The notes: generated from the letters alone by a model not told the origin. Positions 1 through 11,794 are shown, counted from the stretch's first letter. The stretch is 64,000 nt of DNA from Bryoerythrophyllum caledonicum (GCA_963971425.1 OZ020522.1:5554168-5618167), one strand, 5' to 3'. Translations and numbers: made by a program.

Positions 1-342
1 GGCCAGTTTACATTACGGTGGAGAAGTCCACCGATCATGAATTCTAGGGGAATTCTGAAATTTGATTGGCCAAGAGTGACGCTCTTCTCCGATGGGGGTT
101 TACACTACGGCCAAGAGTCCTCCGGTGGAGAACTTTGTGCATGGATGAAAAAATGACATGGCTGCCAATGTGGCGATACTTTTTGGAGGGGAGGTTCTCC
201 GGAGGTCAAGTTTCTTGGGCGAGCTCAAAGCCTCGGAGAAGAAACTTGGCCTTGCACATCGTCCCTTGCCTCAAATAACCATGTCTAGGGCTGAAATTCT
301 TGACCGACCAATGCACTTCTTCACCTTAGTGTAAACTGGCCC
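1..342. mobile_element. Inverted-repeat MITE, left end cut by window edge
   Basis: The first bases (GGCCAGTTTACATTACGG) are mirrored at 316-342 (TTAGTGTAAACTGGCCC), so a short non-coding element with terminal inverted repeats fills this stretch. It is followed by TCA, the same trinucleotide that flanks the related element at 690-1188. No coding capacity is seen. The superfamily is uncertain. Confidence 0.6.
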
Positions 343-689
343 TCAGGCTTCTTTCACTCAGAAAGCATCGTTGCTTTTAAAGTATCATGGGTGTGAATAG
401 AAATAAGATGTAAAATCTTAACCGTACAAGCTTGTTATCTAAAGTAGACTTGAATTCAGACTTGAAATTAAAATCTGTTTTTTTAAAAATACGTTAAAAC
501 TCAGCTTTGGATGAAAGAGAAATGTGCCTTTGAATTTTTTAGCCATCCAAAGTGTCAGAGGAAACAAAATTGACATTCAACATATTCATGCCAATTTACA
601 AGTATTCATCACATTATTATACAGATTAATGTGATACTCTTAATTTGGATAATTTTTATGCTCTATTAGAGTTTTCTAGAAACTAGTCA
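343..689. other. No recognisable feature
   Basis: AT-rich spacer between two related MITEs. I see no gene, repeat array or RNA signature. Confidence 0.5.
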
Positions 690-1188
690 AGGGCGCTTTA
701 CACTACGGACCATAGAGATCGATCATGGCCCTCTAAAATCTGTGATTGGCCAAGGAAGTCGTCCCGGTCCAAGTTCGCTTTATACTACCTTGAAAAAAGG
801 AGATTGACCACGGAGTTTGAGGTTACCTAAGTATGCTATTTTTTGCCGAGTGGATAATGTGTCTTGGTCCAACGGGTTTTCCATTGGGTCGAGGCAAATA
901 GGCCAACTCGACGGAAATCAAGGGGACTGTTGAGCTAAAAATCAATGATTGGCTGAAATTTATTTTATTTATTACTTTTAATTAATTTTTTCCCGGATTT
1001 AATATACATTAAAAAATTAGCCTATACTTGTCCCAGTCCAAATCCACTTTACACTATGAGAAGTGACCAAGACATTCAAAAAATGTTTTTTCATTTTTCA
1101 TGGCCATGGCTTTAGACCAAGAGCTGTGACCATGAAAATAAATGATTTCTCTTGGTCAATCGTTATGGTCCATAGTGTAAAGCGCCCC
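690..1188. mobile_element. MITE with GGGCGCTTTACACTA termini
   Basis: A 499-bp non-coding element. The left end GGGCGCTTTACACTACGG (from 691) is mirrored with few mismatches at 1165-1188. TCA flanks both ends (687-689 and 1189-1191), consistent with a 3-bp target duplication. Two internal direct repeats (near 765-788 and 1032-1055) resemble the termini. The ends match the element at 1-342. A 3-bp duplication would fit PIF/Harbinger or CACTA groups, but no transposase is present to decide. Confidence 0.7.
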
Positions 1189-1191
1189 TCA

Positions 1192-1738
1192 GTGGGGCGA
1201 CCTTCCATTTGACCCTTGATTTGGAGTTTAATCGATTGCCCTGAATGTGGAGAGTTGTATTTCACGAATTAAAAGGTGGGGTAAGTAGACAATGTCTAGC
1301 TCGATTTAGGCTAGCATTCACCATGCTCCATGCACGTATTTCTAGGAGCTTAGGTGGAGCTATGTAGTACTATTCAAAGAATGCTAGCCTATGGACCAGG
1401 AAATACACAAGGTGAGATTTTTCACTTGACAAAGATTTCCGTTTTTAAATCTTACCCTACTTTTGTGATTAAAAAATGACACATGGTCCTCAAAAGGTAT
1501 CGCAACGGGTTTTTTTGGCTGATACAAGGTGGCGACCCTCTAAAAATCAAACTTTCATGAAAACTCTATTAGATAATTGTGTTTTCATTTTTATAGTTAT
1601 TAGATATAGACAAGTATGATAATTTTTTAAACCAAGTATGAAAGATCTTCATGGCCTCTAAACTAAGTCATAGTAGTTTTAATTATCTTTGAAAATAAAG
1701 AAAGCCTCAATATGCAAATAGTGGTGTTCCTATCTATT
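1192..1738. other. No recognisable feature
   Basis: AT-rich non-coding DNA between a MITE and a LINE tail. I see no supported gene. Confidence 0.5.
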
Positions 1739-1748
1739 ATGATATGTT

Positions 1749-2246
1749 GTACATAGTGTCCACCCTCGAAAGGGGGAAGTAGTTTCATACTACTAACCAG
1801 GCCTTTTTTTTTGGTTTCAGAGTTTTAGCCAGATTTGGCCAGAGTGGCGACACAAACTTTTTGACGACGGCAAGTTTGGCGACACAAAGTTTCTCTCAGA
1901 ACCATACAAAACCAAACTTTCTCTATAAATATCCATTTTGGAGAATTCATCTCTATAAACATAGATTTGTACATCCTTTTGTACACCATTTTGGAGTTCA
2001 TTAGTAGCAATATGGCGATATGCCAACGGCCATCAATGAAGTTTTGGCGATATAAAATCTTAAGATTTCCCAGTTTTCGGGAATATTCTATTTTTGGAAA
2101 TAAAATTTCGCTTTTTGGCCTCAGGTCGCCAAAAAAAAAAGCCCTCCTACTAACTCATGCCCGGTGGGCATGGACTTAGTGGTGGAATGAACGGACACTT
2201 CACTCACGTCGGCCCCCTCCAGGGACCGGCGTTCTTCTTCTTCTTT
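1749..2246 (+). mobile_element. 5'-truncated LINE tail (LINE-E) split by a hAT MITE
   Basis: Only the structured 3' tail of the local LINE family is left. It has the CCTCGAAAGGGGG hairpin, CATGCCCGGTGGGCATG hairpin, the GTGGAATGAACGGACACTT block, and ends GGCGTTCTTCTTCTTCTT. ATGATATGTT at 1739-1748 and ATGCTATGTT at 2247-2256 look like a 10-bp target-site duplication with one mismatch. Extreme 5' truncation is typical of LINE retrotransposition. The insertion at 1798-2146 interrupts it. Confidence 0.8.
1798..2146. mobile_element. hAT-type MITE with 8-bp target duplication
   Basis: A 349-bp element inserted in the LINE tail. CTACTAAC occurs directly at 1790-1797 and 2147-2154, an 8-bp target duplication typical of hAT elements. 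The ends are CAGGCCTTTTTTTTTTGG and, in reverse, GAGGGCTTTTTTTTTTGG. Removing one duplication restores the tail sequence seen in the intact copy near 49.8 kb. It has no coding capacity, so it is non-autonomous. Confidence 0.85.
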
Positions 2247-2256
2247 ATGCTATGTT

Positions 2257-2704
2257 TGGAAAGACCTCACTTCAAAGTGACAAATATAGATTAGTCTTAG
2301 GAATGACTTGTCATATGTCTATTACTTGAAACAATAATATCATCATACAATGAAGTGTATATCATAGAGGGTCAAGTGATATACTACTTACTTTTCACCT
2401 CTTTTGAGTTGATTCTAGATATCATTAAACATTTTTATAATGAACAATGCAATATGAGCATTTTATTCAAACTTTGGACAACTTTCTAATAGCTATATTA
2501 CAAAAAGATTATATTCTTAGACCATATAGAGACAATTTACACCAAAACAAGGTGCATGAAAAACGGAACTCTAATAGTTCCCCAACCAATGACCAAGCAC
2601 CACAATTAGTTAGTTCATTGACCATAACATTGTAGATGTTGATGACTAGTTTTTGAAAGATCGCGAGATGGAGTTTATGGAAAATCTTTATCACTTGGAA
2701 CTGA
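2257..2704. other. No recognisable feature
   Basis: AT-rich DNA with only short unsupported open frames. Confidence 0.5.
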
Positions 2705-2945
2705 TTCTCGTATTGGGACATGGTAACTCAATGGGTCAAGATATTGCTCCGGGACATGGTAATGCAACGGGACATGGTAATAAACCATGACAAGGTATCA
2801 AACCGGGACATGGTATTACGTCGGGACATGGTCTTGCATCGAGACAAAGTCTTGTGCTAGGACATGTTATCGATTCAAGACATGGTATTGCGCCAAGACA
2901 TGGTATCGCGCCAAGACATGGTATCACGCTTGGACAGAGTCTTGC
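2705..2945. repeat. Minisatellite based on GGGACATGGTA
   Basis: About a dozen diverged units of roughly 18-20 bp, built round GACATGGTATTGCGCC-like words. It lies about 1.4 kb upstream of the TBCCD1 start. The arrays give long open frames on both strands that have no protein-like composition. Confidence 0.8.
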
Positions 2946-3009
2946 ACCCGAGGACTGCCTTGTCCCGTCTGGAACAATCGGGATCTACTAATAGATCTAG
3001 AATATGATT

Positions 3010-3127
3010 GCATGTTCCCACCCCGTTCCCAGACATGTTCCCACCCTGTTCCCAGACATGTTCCCACCCTGTTTCCAACAATTGTTCCCACACTGTTCCC
3101 ATACATGTTCCCAGACATGTTCCCACC
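3010..3127. repeat. Minisatellite based on CAGACATGTTCCCACC
   Basis: Units of about 23 bp alternate CAGACATGTTCCCA and CCCTGTTCC. It shares the ACATG core (reverse complement CATGT) with the array just upstream. Open frames in it are by-products of the repeat. Confidence 0.8.
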
Positions 3128-4361
3128 CCGATCGCAGCCACGTCCCCGGGACGCTATCCTCGCCCCATGCATGTAGCTGACTCCGTCCCACCACCTCCCC
3201 CTCCCTACTCCCGTTACCCTAACACCGACCCCCATCCCGTCACCCACAAATCCACCACTCGCTTAGATTTCCCCCTCAAGAAAATTACTACCTTCGTACA
3301 CAATCCTCCACTAACACCTTCAGGTCCCGGTCCTCTATTCCAAAACCGTCGTCTGTAGATGTGGAGGAGGCGGATGTTACGTGTGAGTAGATGGGTGGCG
3401 GTTGAGGGGGCCGGGGTCCGGGCGTGAGGTCGCGGGGGGGACGGCGGGCGCGGTCACTTTGCGCCCCCTGTCTGTGTAGCCATCTCGCTGCCGCACCAGC
3501 GCGACCTGACGCACGGCCCTCGCTCGCGCCACTCGCCTCCCCTCTCCACATTCTTCTCCTCTCTGCGGCGCTCTTTCTGCCGCCTCGTTTGGTGCAGGCT
3601 GCAGTTTTTGCGACCGCGTCGAGGGTTTCGCGACGAGGAGCGATGCGCAGGGAGGACAGGGGACGGAGCGATGGCGGAGGGAGGAGGGGAGCGCACCAGG
3701 TGGAGTGATCGGGGCGCCTGGAATGGGCGGAATGGCGGAGTGGGGGCGGATTTTGGTGCGGTGATGGCGTTGTGAGAGAGAGAGAGAGAGGGTGAGAGAG
3801 AGGAGTTGGTGTGATCGGACGAGTTTTCGTTGTGGCGAGGATGTGATGATGGTGCACGACCTCGCGGAGGACCAGATTGGCGTTTGGTAACTGCTTTTAG
3901 GGTTAGGGTGCAAGCGCTTGCCATTCATTTTGTTGGAGGAGGAGCGCCTTAGCAGCAGAGGGATCGAGACACGTAAGTTTTTTCGAGCCCCGTCGATGAC
4001 TAGGTCAAAGCGTCGATGTTTTTGGTTTGAGTGGCATTGTCGTGAAATTATGATAGTTGACGGGGTCTGCTGTGACGGAGTCCAAGAGCTTGAGACTCGG
4101 GTTTGCGTGCTCATGATGCCAGCAGTGTCGCTACATGCGGGTGTTTTTTTTGGTGTTGCGGACAGTTGAGCTGAAGGCAATGCCGTTGTGAGGATCACGT
4201 ACGGATTTCGCAAAATGTCTCACTCGCAGGTGATGCCAGGGGCTGTAGCGCGTTGGAATCGTCGTATTAGCGATTTCCTGGTTCTTACGATCAGATTGTG
4301 GCGTTCTTGCAGGTTTCAGATTGGTTGATTTATTGGGAAGGTTGTTGAGGTAGGAGAGGAG
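3128..4361 (+). promoter_or_regulatory. GC-rich promoter and 5' leader of TBCCD1
   Basis: Base composition shifts to GC-rich at about 3420-3720, with a (GA)n tract at about 3775-3801, then a transcribed-looking leader up to the ATG. A possible 5'-UTR intron runs from GTAAGTTTTTT (donor at 3972) to TTCTTGCAG before 4314. Open frames on the minus strand here overlap each other and show no domain, so I treat the block as promoter and leader. No TATA box is obvious. Confidence 0.45.
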
Positions 4362-7300
4362 GTGGAAGAACGAGAAAGAGTGGGAAAGATGAGTGCTGGG
4401 ACAGTGATATGCAAGAATGGTGAACCAGCAGCGCGGGAGCCGCCATGGCTTCACGTGCGGCGCAAGGCGTTTGAGTTTGGCCTCCTGCCATTGCCTGGCC
4501 TCGCCTTGCACAGTGACCTGGTGGCTGGGTTTAGGAACCTCCGCGTCAAGTTACTCCAACAGGCTCCTCCTGTGTGGTCCTTGAATATTAATTCTAATGC
4601 TTCATTCTCCGCACCAGCTTCAGCTGGAGGTAGGAAACGTGTGGCCACTGCAGGCATAGCTGCGGCCTTGGAGATAACTGAATCGCACGCTCATCTCGTG
4701 CTCGACACCTTGGCATCGGTTTTGAACGAAGCAGGAGGATTTGTGGATTGCCTGGCCACTACCCCAGTGACCGAAATCGACTCTGTAGGCGCTGATGTCG
4801 ATGACCTATTAATATTCTTGTATATCCAAACCTATCGAAGAGTCCCATCCCGCCCACATCGGGGTGTTGCTGACGTTGCTGATGTTTGGCCTTCCACTTC
4901 CGCCATTGACGGATTTCTTCCTGCACTATCTCCCATGCAGGTAGACCATTGTTTTGGTTCATTTCAAGTAAATATTTGAAGTAGCATCAATTCTGACAGT
5001 TCCTTAGAAACTACTTGCTGTGGTCTACGGTGACGTATTTAAGTGATCCTATGTGGGAGAGGCTGTGTTTAGCTGATCGCAGCAGGCATTCGTGATACTA
5101 ATTTGGTCCTCTGGTTTGACTTGATACACAGAATTATAGTTTTTAGTAGCCCTCTAGGGATTGGATTTTTTTTAATTTGACATTTTCTAGGATATTTGAT
5201 CTCCTCCGTAGTCAATTTCCTTCATTGGAACGCAATTGCTCTATTTAGGTTCGAGAGTTTTACTACAGAATGTATAGGATTCTGGGATCTGGATCTTTTT
5301 AGGGTGGGGAAAGTTAGATCCGTAAGTGCAAATATACATATTTTTCGGCTCTCCCTGTTCATTTAGATTACTGTAAAATGAAGATTCTCTGGTTAGGATG
5401 AATTTTCAGTAGTGGATGCATCTTGGACACATTGTTGACTCTTGGGGGACACTTCGCAGGTTAGGTCATCCACAGTGACTCAGCGCTCAATGCCTAGTCA
5501 AGCAGAAGAAGAAGTCAATCAGCTGACTTACGTGCAAAAGCATTTGCCGAATCTTCTTAGCCTCTTGGCAGAGACAACAGAAGAGGAAGGAAGCAGTAAT
5601 AAGGTACTAGAGCTTCTTCTAAATGATTATTCAATGTCAGATAAGCCTTCACTTCATTTGCAGCATCAATTGCACCTACGTCTTTGGTTTCCTGGTGTCT
5701 CTCTTATTAATGGAAAGTGTCTCTAGTAGAAGCATTACAACGAGAAAGATTTACTGTCGAGGGGGTTTTCTGTCACTAGGATGCTGAATCGCTCCGGGAA
5801 TATTAAGCGGTTTATATTTTTCTGCTACCTTCAGGTCATTACAGCCGAACAGTTTGAGCACCTAGGGCTTCTTCTGAAAGCCAAAAATCCTGGGAACGAG
5901 CCGGTGCACTTGAACCAGGCAGCCTCCTTTTTTGCCAACTCAGACCCAGATATGCCAGCAGCTCCGGTGCCTGTAGCGCAAGTGCTGGAATGGGTTCAAC
6001 AGCGCATATGTGCTGCTTCATCGTTCTCAAAGGGGACTCCAGTAGGCAAAGAAGAGAAGGTAGTGAAAGATAGTGCTGCTTTGGAGAACTCATCGTCTGA
6101 GACGGCGGATGTGTCCATGGCTGACGCTACAGCTAGTCCTGTCAGTCCAACACCATCTCAAACGATTCTTGTGGCGAATGGGGTCTTGCATTTGTCGAAG
6201 GACTGGCGCCCCGAAGGCATGACATTCGTGGATGGAGTCATGAAGTCGTCTGTCTTGAAAAGAGAAGGTGACATCAAGGGAGAAGCCGTGAAGGTAGTAA
6301 TTTGATTCTGACCTTTCAGATATAAGAATCATCAGTAGTTTGAGAACTTCAACCTTCACAAGTTTCTGTTACTGTGCTACCTGGTACGGAGTTTCTCATT
6401 ATATGTATGTGCAAATATGCTGATGAAAATGAACACGTTTCTTAACATGTTCTTGGTGCTGTTGCAGGTGTCTCATTGTCATGATTCAGTCGTGTACGTC
6501 CTTGCACCACTGAAATACGTCTCTGTGTTTGGCTGCTCGGACTCTACTATCGTGCTAGGGGCTGTTGGAAAGGTGGGTGGCGTATCGCCGTCTCATATCT
6601 CAACTGTTTCCACTTTGTTGATCAATGTGCCCGATTTGAATGGTGCAGGGAAAAGCAGGAGTACTTTTCCTGTTTAAGGGAGGGAGATGTCAGCTACAAT
6701 TATCTCGTTTGATTGGTATTTACAATCTGTATTTCTTGCTGAATTTCCAGGCAGTTAGAGTGGAGCACTGCGAGAGGATTCAACTTATTGTGCCGACAGC
6801 GCGTATTACTATAGCCAACTGTCGAGAATGTGTTTTCTATCTAGGAGTGAACCAACGGCCGTTGTTTACGGGGGATAATCACAACCTTCAGGTACAGTTG
6901 CATCTTGAGCCTGTCTTTCAAAGCAGATTCATAAGCATAGTTGTGCGAACCACATTCAAACAGGTAGCAGTTTTCTATAACTTTCATTCACGCATTTTGC
7001 AAAACAAAGTTTGGTGGGCTGAGCATGAAACCCTTTTGACCACTACATCCGATTGCCGTCCCGTGCAGGTGGCTCCATACAATACGTTTTATCCAAAATT
7101 GGAAGCTCACTTGGCGCAGGTTGGGGTTGATGCGACGGTAAATAGATGGGACCGGATACTTACTTTGGGCATGGTGGATCCTCATGATGCCTTCCTTCAT
7201 CCTGCCGGTTCTGCAGATATTCAAGCCGAGGGTGCAACACAGCTCCCACCGGAGAAATTTGTGACATTTTCGGTGTGTATACTTACCATACTCTTACCCA

Positions 7301-8000
7301 GTTGTAGCGTTAAATGTGACGATTCTTTTTCTCTAGCTCGGTCTTCTCTCTCCGTGGCATGCTTTTGAATTCTAAATCTGAGAAATCTTTTTTTTTTGCT
7401 CCCTCTTTTGTTTGCAATGGGATGGATTACCATTTCCATCGAGGAGTGTTCCCATGTCTGATTTTCTGATAGGAAGGAAACGTAGGTATAATCGTTTGCT
7501 TAATTTCTGTTATGGTCTTTCTGGCATTTTACAGGTTCCTAGATGGAATGAAGCTGATTCCGAGCAGCAGCTTCTCACGCGAGCAAATCCGTTCTTATTG
7601 CCCAAACCGTATCTTCTTGCTCAGCAACACAGGGTAGGCCTCTTCCTCACGAATGAGTAGGACAGGTACGAAACAGTAAGCTTCATAATATGGTTGGTTT
7701 GACGGCTTATTTTCTTGTGAGCAGTGTAAAGCAGCGGAAAATCTGAAGCAAACCCTGAAGAACACTCCGCTCGAGGAGGGAAAGAAACGAGAACTGATAT
7801 TGGCTATTCGTGGACACTTCCGCGAGTGGCTATTTGGTATTCTCGGCACCCATCGGTTCACGTTGTCTTTACGTTATCTTGCGTGCATTTGGGATGATGG
7901 TATTAATTCTACAGCGCTCTGGCGTGCAGCATCTGGTAACATCCGTCAAATATACGACCTTCAAGCTCTGGACAGGTCGGACAGCAACAGCATGGAGTAG
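4362..8000 (+). CDS. TBCCD1: TBCC domain-containing protein 1 (TBCCD1)
   Basis: A tubulin-cofactor-C-domain protein of the TBCCD1 type. In algae and animals this family sits at basal bodies/centrosomes and controls their placement; the same role in microtubule organisation is inferred here. Nine exons with GT-AG introns read as one 637-residue frame: 4362-4940, 5460-5603, 5835-6293, 6468-6572, 6751-6891, 7069-7272, 7535-7633, 7725-7836, 7930-8000. All introns fall between codons except the last, which splits Ala-615. The N-terminal region carries RRKAFEFGLLPL and TEIDSVGADVDDLLIFLYIQ; FFANSDPDMPA lies in exon 3. The TBCC/C-CAP beta-helix is at about residues 385-520 (TIANCRECVFYLGVNQRP, then VAPYNTFYP). 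Length is near the family norm of about 550-600. Met-10 at 4389 is an equally good start. No frameshift or stop is seen, so it looks functional. Confidence 0.92.
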
Positions 8001-9729
8001 GCTTGGCTGCACCGACGTTTCCTATACCTGCAGTGTGAGCCCTTTTTCGCAAACTCTGCTGGCTGTTTCAATATCTGGTAAGGTTGCGTCAGATTTACTG
8101 TTGTTAGCTTCCGTACTCAGACTTGACTCACTGAGGCTAAATGATGCTGCTGAGGGTTCGTGATGGAGCCCCTTTCTCTTTAAGCAGAAACCTGCTTCTT
8201 GTAGTTTGGGGTCAGTTAGTAAAGTTGGATGAACAAAGCTCAATTCCCAACAAAAAAGAGGATGTAACCGGCGAAGTGGGGTGTAGCGTCAGTTTTCTCT
8301 TCTCTTTAGTTAGGGAGTCTGACTTCCCTCCACGCAGCCACAACAGTATTTAGTGACTGAAGCGTTAGGGTTTATGTTTTACAAGGCGTTTGCAAACATA
8401 TTTGGGCACGGGAGGGAGAATGGGGTACAAGGAAATTTGGGCTAAGGCTGTATCAACAGAAATGTCAAATAACAACTTGGACTCCGGAGGTGAGTGCTGA
8501 TGTAGTCCCTTCGGCCATTCGAGGTGACTGGTGTCCCGATGACAGTGTAAACTCCTCTTTGATTTGGAGGAATTATTCAATTTCAGCCTAAGTTTCATTG
8601 TGTAAAATTGTTATTCATGGACCGTATCAGTTAATGGTTTTAATCTCAATTTTTTTTGCTTCTGCTTTCAAATTTGATGCTTGTTCTCTTTGTACCGAAG
8701 AAAAAGCAATATGGTCCATTACGGCTAATAAAAGGAACTATTTAAACATGTAATGAGAGGGAAATATATGAATCCCCAAACATAAGGGGTAGTGTAAGCT
8801 TCTAACCGTGGAGGAAATGTACAAGTTACCCAACAATAAAATGTTGCATGAGTGCCCGACAATAAATTAGGAATGTACCACTTATTAAAAAATATATTGT
8901 TTATTCCAAGCCTCCAACCCTCCCATTCATTCATCCATAGACTTTCATAAAAGAATACCTCCTTTTCATCCATTGAGAAATAGTGAGGATCTAAATCAGT
9001 AGAATCTACCATTCAAATTTTGTACCTATTTTTTCCATGATATTTTGTATGTACCAATTACATAGTTCTTTGACATTATATCTAATTATATATTACTTAT
9101 AACCATATTTCACACTTTTAAAGCAATGTATGTTACATGTACTTTCTTTATAAAATTTATCCTTAGTGAATGTATTTGCCCCTATTTTTTTATCGTACAT
9201 GTTTCTACAATTTTTGCCAGTGACCCCTTTGAGATTACTTTTTTTTCCCAACTTCCCCAAAATGTGTAAACATGTTTTATTTGGGTTAAAATGCTTTTTT
9301 ACAACAAAGAAAATATTTTGTTTTTGGAATCTTAAAAGAAGGTAATACTCTTTATATATAAGTATTCTACAATTGAATCCAATGTTAATCAAGGGCATGG
9401 GAAGATAAACAAAAAGGTTAAGAAACATATAAATAGTTTGCATGTGTTAGAGAACTTAAAGTGAAACCATTTAACATCGATGTAAAAATAAATTCTCTAT
9501 GTTCCAAATATTATACATATATGAAGAGCAACAAATATTAAAAAGGAAATGTAATAGTTTCCATTTGAACATAAAGAAATTGACATTCCCAATTTATATA
9601 TATGGCATATATATATAGTACAAAACAACGTCAAAATTATATTTATTTAGAAAAAGAATTTCATACAAACCATACAAAGTTCTATCGTTATTGTATATTG
9701 ACCTGAGTTCAAGAAAGAAGTTAATAGTT
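8001..9729. other. TBCCD1 3' flank, then AT-rich DNA
   Basis: The first ~730 bases probably hold the TBCCD1 3' untranslated region, with an AATAAA signal at 8727-8732. From there the sequence becomes very AT-rich. A 95-codon minus-strand frame at 8725-9012 matches nothing I know and could be chance. Nothing else is supported. Confidence 0.4.
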
Positions 9730-9739
9730 ATGTTCTATA

Positions 9740-9806
9740 GTAGTGGAACGAATGGACACTTTATTCACGCTGGCCTCCTTCGGAAACCGGCGTTCTTCTT
9801 CTTCTT
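9740..9806 (+). mobile_element. 67-bp LINE tail insertion (LINE-F)
   Basis: Only the last 67 bases of the LINE tail are present (GTAGTGGAACGAATGGACAC through the (TTC)n end). A perfect 10-bp duplication ATGTTCTATA flanks it at 9730-9739 and 9807-9816. This is an extremely 5'-truncated but clean retrotransposition product, and it fixes the 3' end of the family as TTCTTCTTCTT. Confidence 0.85.
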
Positions 9807-9816
9807 ATGTTCTATA

Positions 9817-10604
9817 CTGCTACAAATTTTACTAGAGCTTCTATTCACATTTATATTTTTTGTACATCTATATGTAAAATAAAAAACATTTGATCGTGTG
9901 TCTCTCTTCTACATCCATTGCTTTTACAATGGACATGTTTAATGTGACCTTTTGAAGGTTTCACCCTTAGAAGCAAAGCCTTTTGGAGTTTCATCTAACC
10001 TTGGCAAGGTTTAATCAATTTAGATTTAAATTGACACCATTTGATAAGAAGATGTGTGAAGCAACCACTTTGACTTTGGAACATTGTGGCCTTTAGAGGA
10101 TGCTTTTAAATGCACCATCTTTCTTTCGGGTTGAATCAGGTGATAAATAATCATAACCCCAACAATTTAAAAATATATATTTCAACCACCCTATCCTCAT
10201 GAAGAGTAATTCGTGGATTGTTCCAAAGCGGTTGTTACACAAGGGATATATGGACATTGGATGATTTGACATTATGCTTCATAAATTTGAATATGACCTT
10301 AAGATGAGTCATTTAAAAACACGTCTTTACCTCTAAATTACATTGTTCAATGGTATTTGTCCGTCAATAACAAAGGAGGTTTCACTTGTGCAAAGAATAT
10401 TACCTTCTTTGAAAATGTCAAAAAGAATTTGTTGTTTATAGCGTAATACAACATTCTAATTCAAGTACCACCATAGTCCACCCAATTATAGTGGGGGATC
10501 CCACAGCCTCGTTGTATGGAAATCCACAATCCTTGGGAGAGATGACATGTTGGTTGTCTCTAATGTAGTTAGTGTAGGGAAACACTTAGAGTAGAAAACA
10601 GTTT
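9817..10604. other. No recognisable feature
   Basis: AT-rich DNA with no open frame or repeat that I can assign; possibly old transposon remains. Confidence 0.4.
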
Positions 10605-10745
10605 ATCCTCAAGAGGGGGAAGTAGTTCTATACACAGTAGCCTATGTCCCGTGGCCATATGCTTAGTGAAGAAAATGAACAAACACTACATTCACGCCAG
10701 TCCCATTATAAGACCGTAGTTCTTCTTCTTTTTCTTCTTCGCAAG
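10605..10745 (+). mobile_element. Degenerate LINE tail (LINE-G)
   Basis: Recognisable pieces of the LINE 3' tail occur in order: CCTCAAGAGGGGGAAGTAG, an ATGAACAAACACTACATTCACG block, and a terminal run of TTCTTC. It is more diverged than the other copies. No target duplication was found. Confidence 0.65.
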
Positions 10746-10985
10746 TCCAATGGAACCATTTAAAGCAAAGAGCCGCTGAATTTCGTTCCAACAAGATCTT
10801 TGCATTCCTCAATCATCACGGCAATTATGTCCTTCCCTAGAAGTTGGAAGGAAAACTAAATTTACAATATAAATATAGTTCTCCAACGCATGGGAAGAAG
10901 GAAGGCCTTTGCCAAGGCGAGGATGGAGTTTGCCCAACTTTGTTCCTCTACTACCTTCAAAGGGTTGAGTCCCTGCCCTCACGTC

Positions 10986-11216
10986 CCTGCCCCTAACGTC
11001 CCCGCCCCTTCCCCGCCTAATTTTGGAATCAGAAAACTTTGGATGGATATAACTCACTCAAAAATAGCCCAAATCAAGCGTTTGAGGTGTGTTTTGACAT
11101 TAATTTTTTTTAAATGCCAAAAAAATCTCATACGCTTAATTTGGACTATTTTTGAGTGAGATATGGCCATTCAAAGATTGTTTATTCCAAAATTGGGCGG
11201 AGAGGGGCGGGGACGT
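10986..11216. repeat. Long inverted repeat with GC-rich outer ends
   Basis: About 110-bp arms (about 10986-11100 and 11105-11216) mirror each other: CACTCAAAAATAGCCCAAAT against its reverse complement, and CCGCCTAATTTTGGAAT against ATTCCAAAATTGGGCGG. The outer parts of both arms carry GACGTCCCCGCCCC-type sequence. It is possibly a non-autonomous transposon core. Confidence 0.7.
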
Positions 11217-11392
11217 CTCCACCTCTGCCATTTAAGGGCGGGGAAGTCCCCGCCCTCACCATTTAGGGGCGGGGACGTCCTCGCCCCTGCCATTTAGGGG
11301 CGGGGATGCCCCCGCTCCTGCCATTTAGGGACGGGGACGTCCCCGCCCTTATCATTTAGGGGCGGGGACGTCCTCGCGCCTAATATACCATT
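11194..11392. repeat. GC-rich palindromic minisatellite
   Basis: Four to five units of about 42-46 bp, each reading CCATTTAGGGGCGGGGACGT followed by its near mirror CCCCGCCCCTG. Each unit is therefore a potential hairpin. The array directly continues the right arm of the inverted repeat at 10986-11216. Confidence 0.8.
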
Positions 11393-11591
11393 TCATATAG
11401 TCAACTATCCATTTTCTTTAGTTTGAATCCTGCGTGGCAACACTTTAGTGCCTACGTGGCTACCACGTCGCCTGTTTTTTATCTTGCGGGTAAGTCAACT
11501 CTATGTTGATTGTATCGAACGGGCGAGACCTCTACCGGACGGGCGAACCGGACATCTGTCGAGTATGACAACCCTGGGAAAAGCTTATCAC

Positions 11592-11794
11592 TGCACTAAA
11601 CACTGAATATAGTGTAGAGGGATTATTGATGTAGATCACCCACACTAATTTCCATCAAAGCATGTGCATGCCAAATTCTGATTGGGTATTTGTTCTCAAG
11701 CAAGTGTGTCTCAGTCAACAGTTGCATGTAAATTTTCAATCAGTGTAGGAGATTTCAAATAGTCTAGTCTACACTATATTCACGGAACGGTGTA
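11592..11794. mobile_element. MITE with CTGAATATAGTGTA termini
   Basis: A 203-bp non-coding element. The left end TGCACTAAACACTGAATATA and the right end (reverse complement TACACCGTTCCGTGAATATA) match at most positions. The same termini bound the element at 34568-35426 and begin a copy at about 63284. Confidence 0.65.

Noticed and set aside
3288..4213. Long overlapping minus-strand open frames upstream of TBCCD1
   Set aside because: They overlap one another in different frames, sit in a GC-rich promoter/leader with few stop codons, and show no domain or plausible splice structure.
8725..9012. 95-codon minus-strand frame in AT-rich DNA
   Set aside because: No recognisable motif, biased amino-acid composition and no neighbouring exon signals; a chance frame is more likely.
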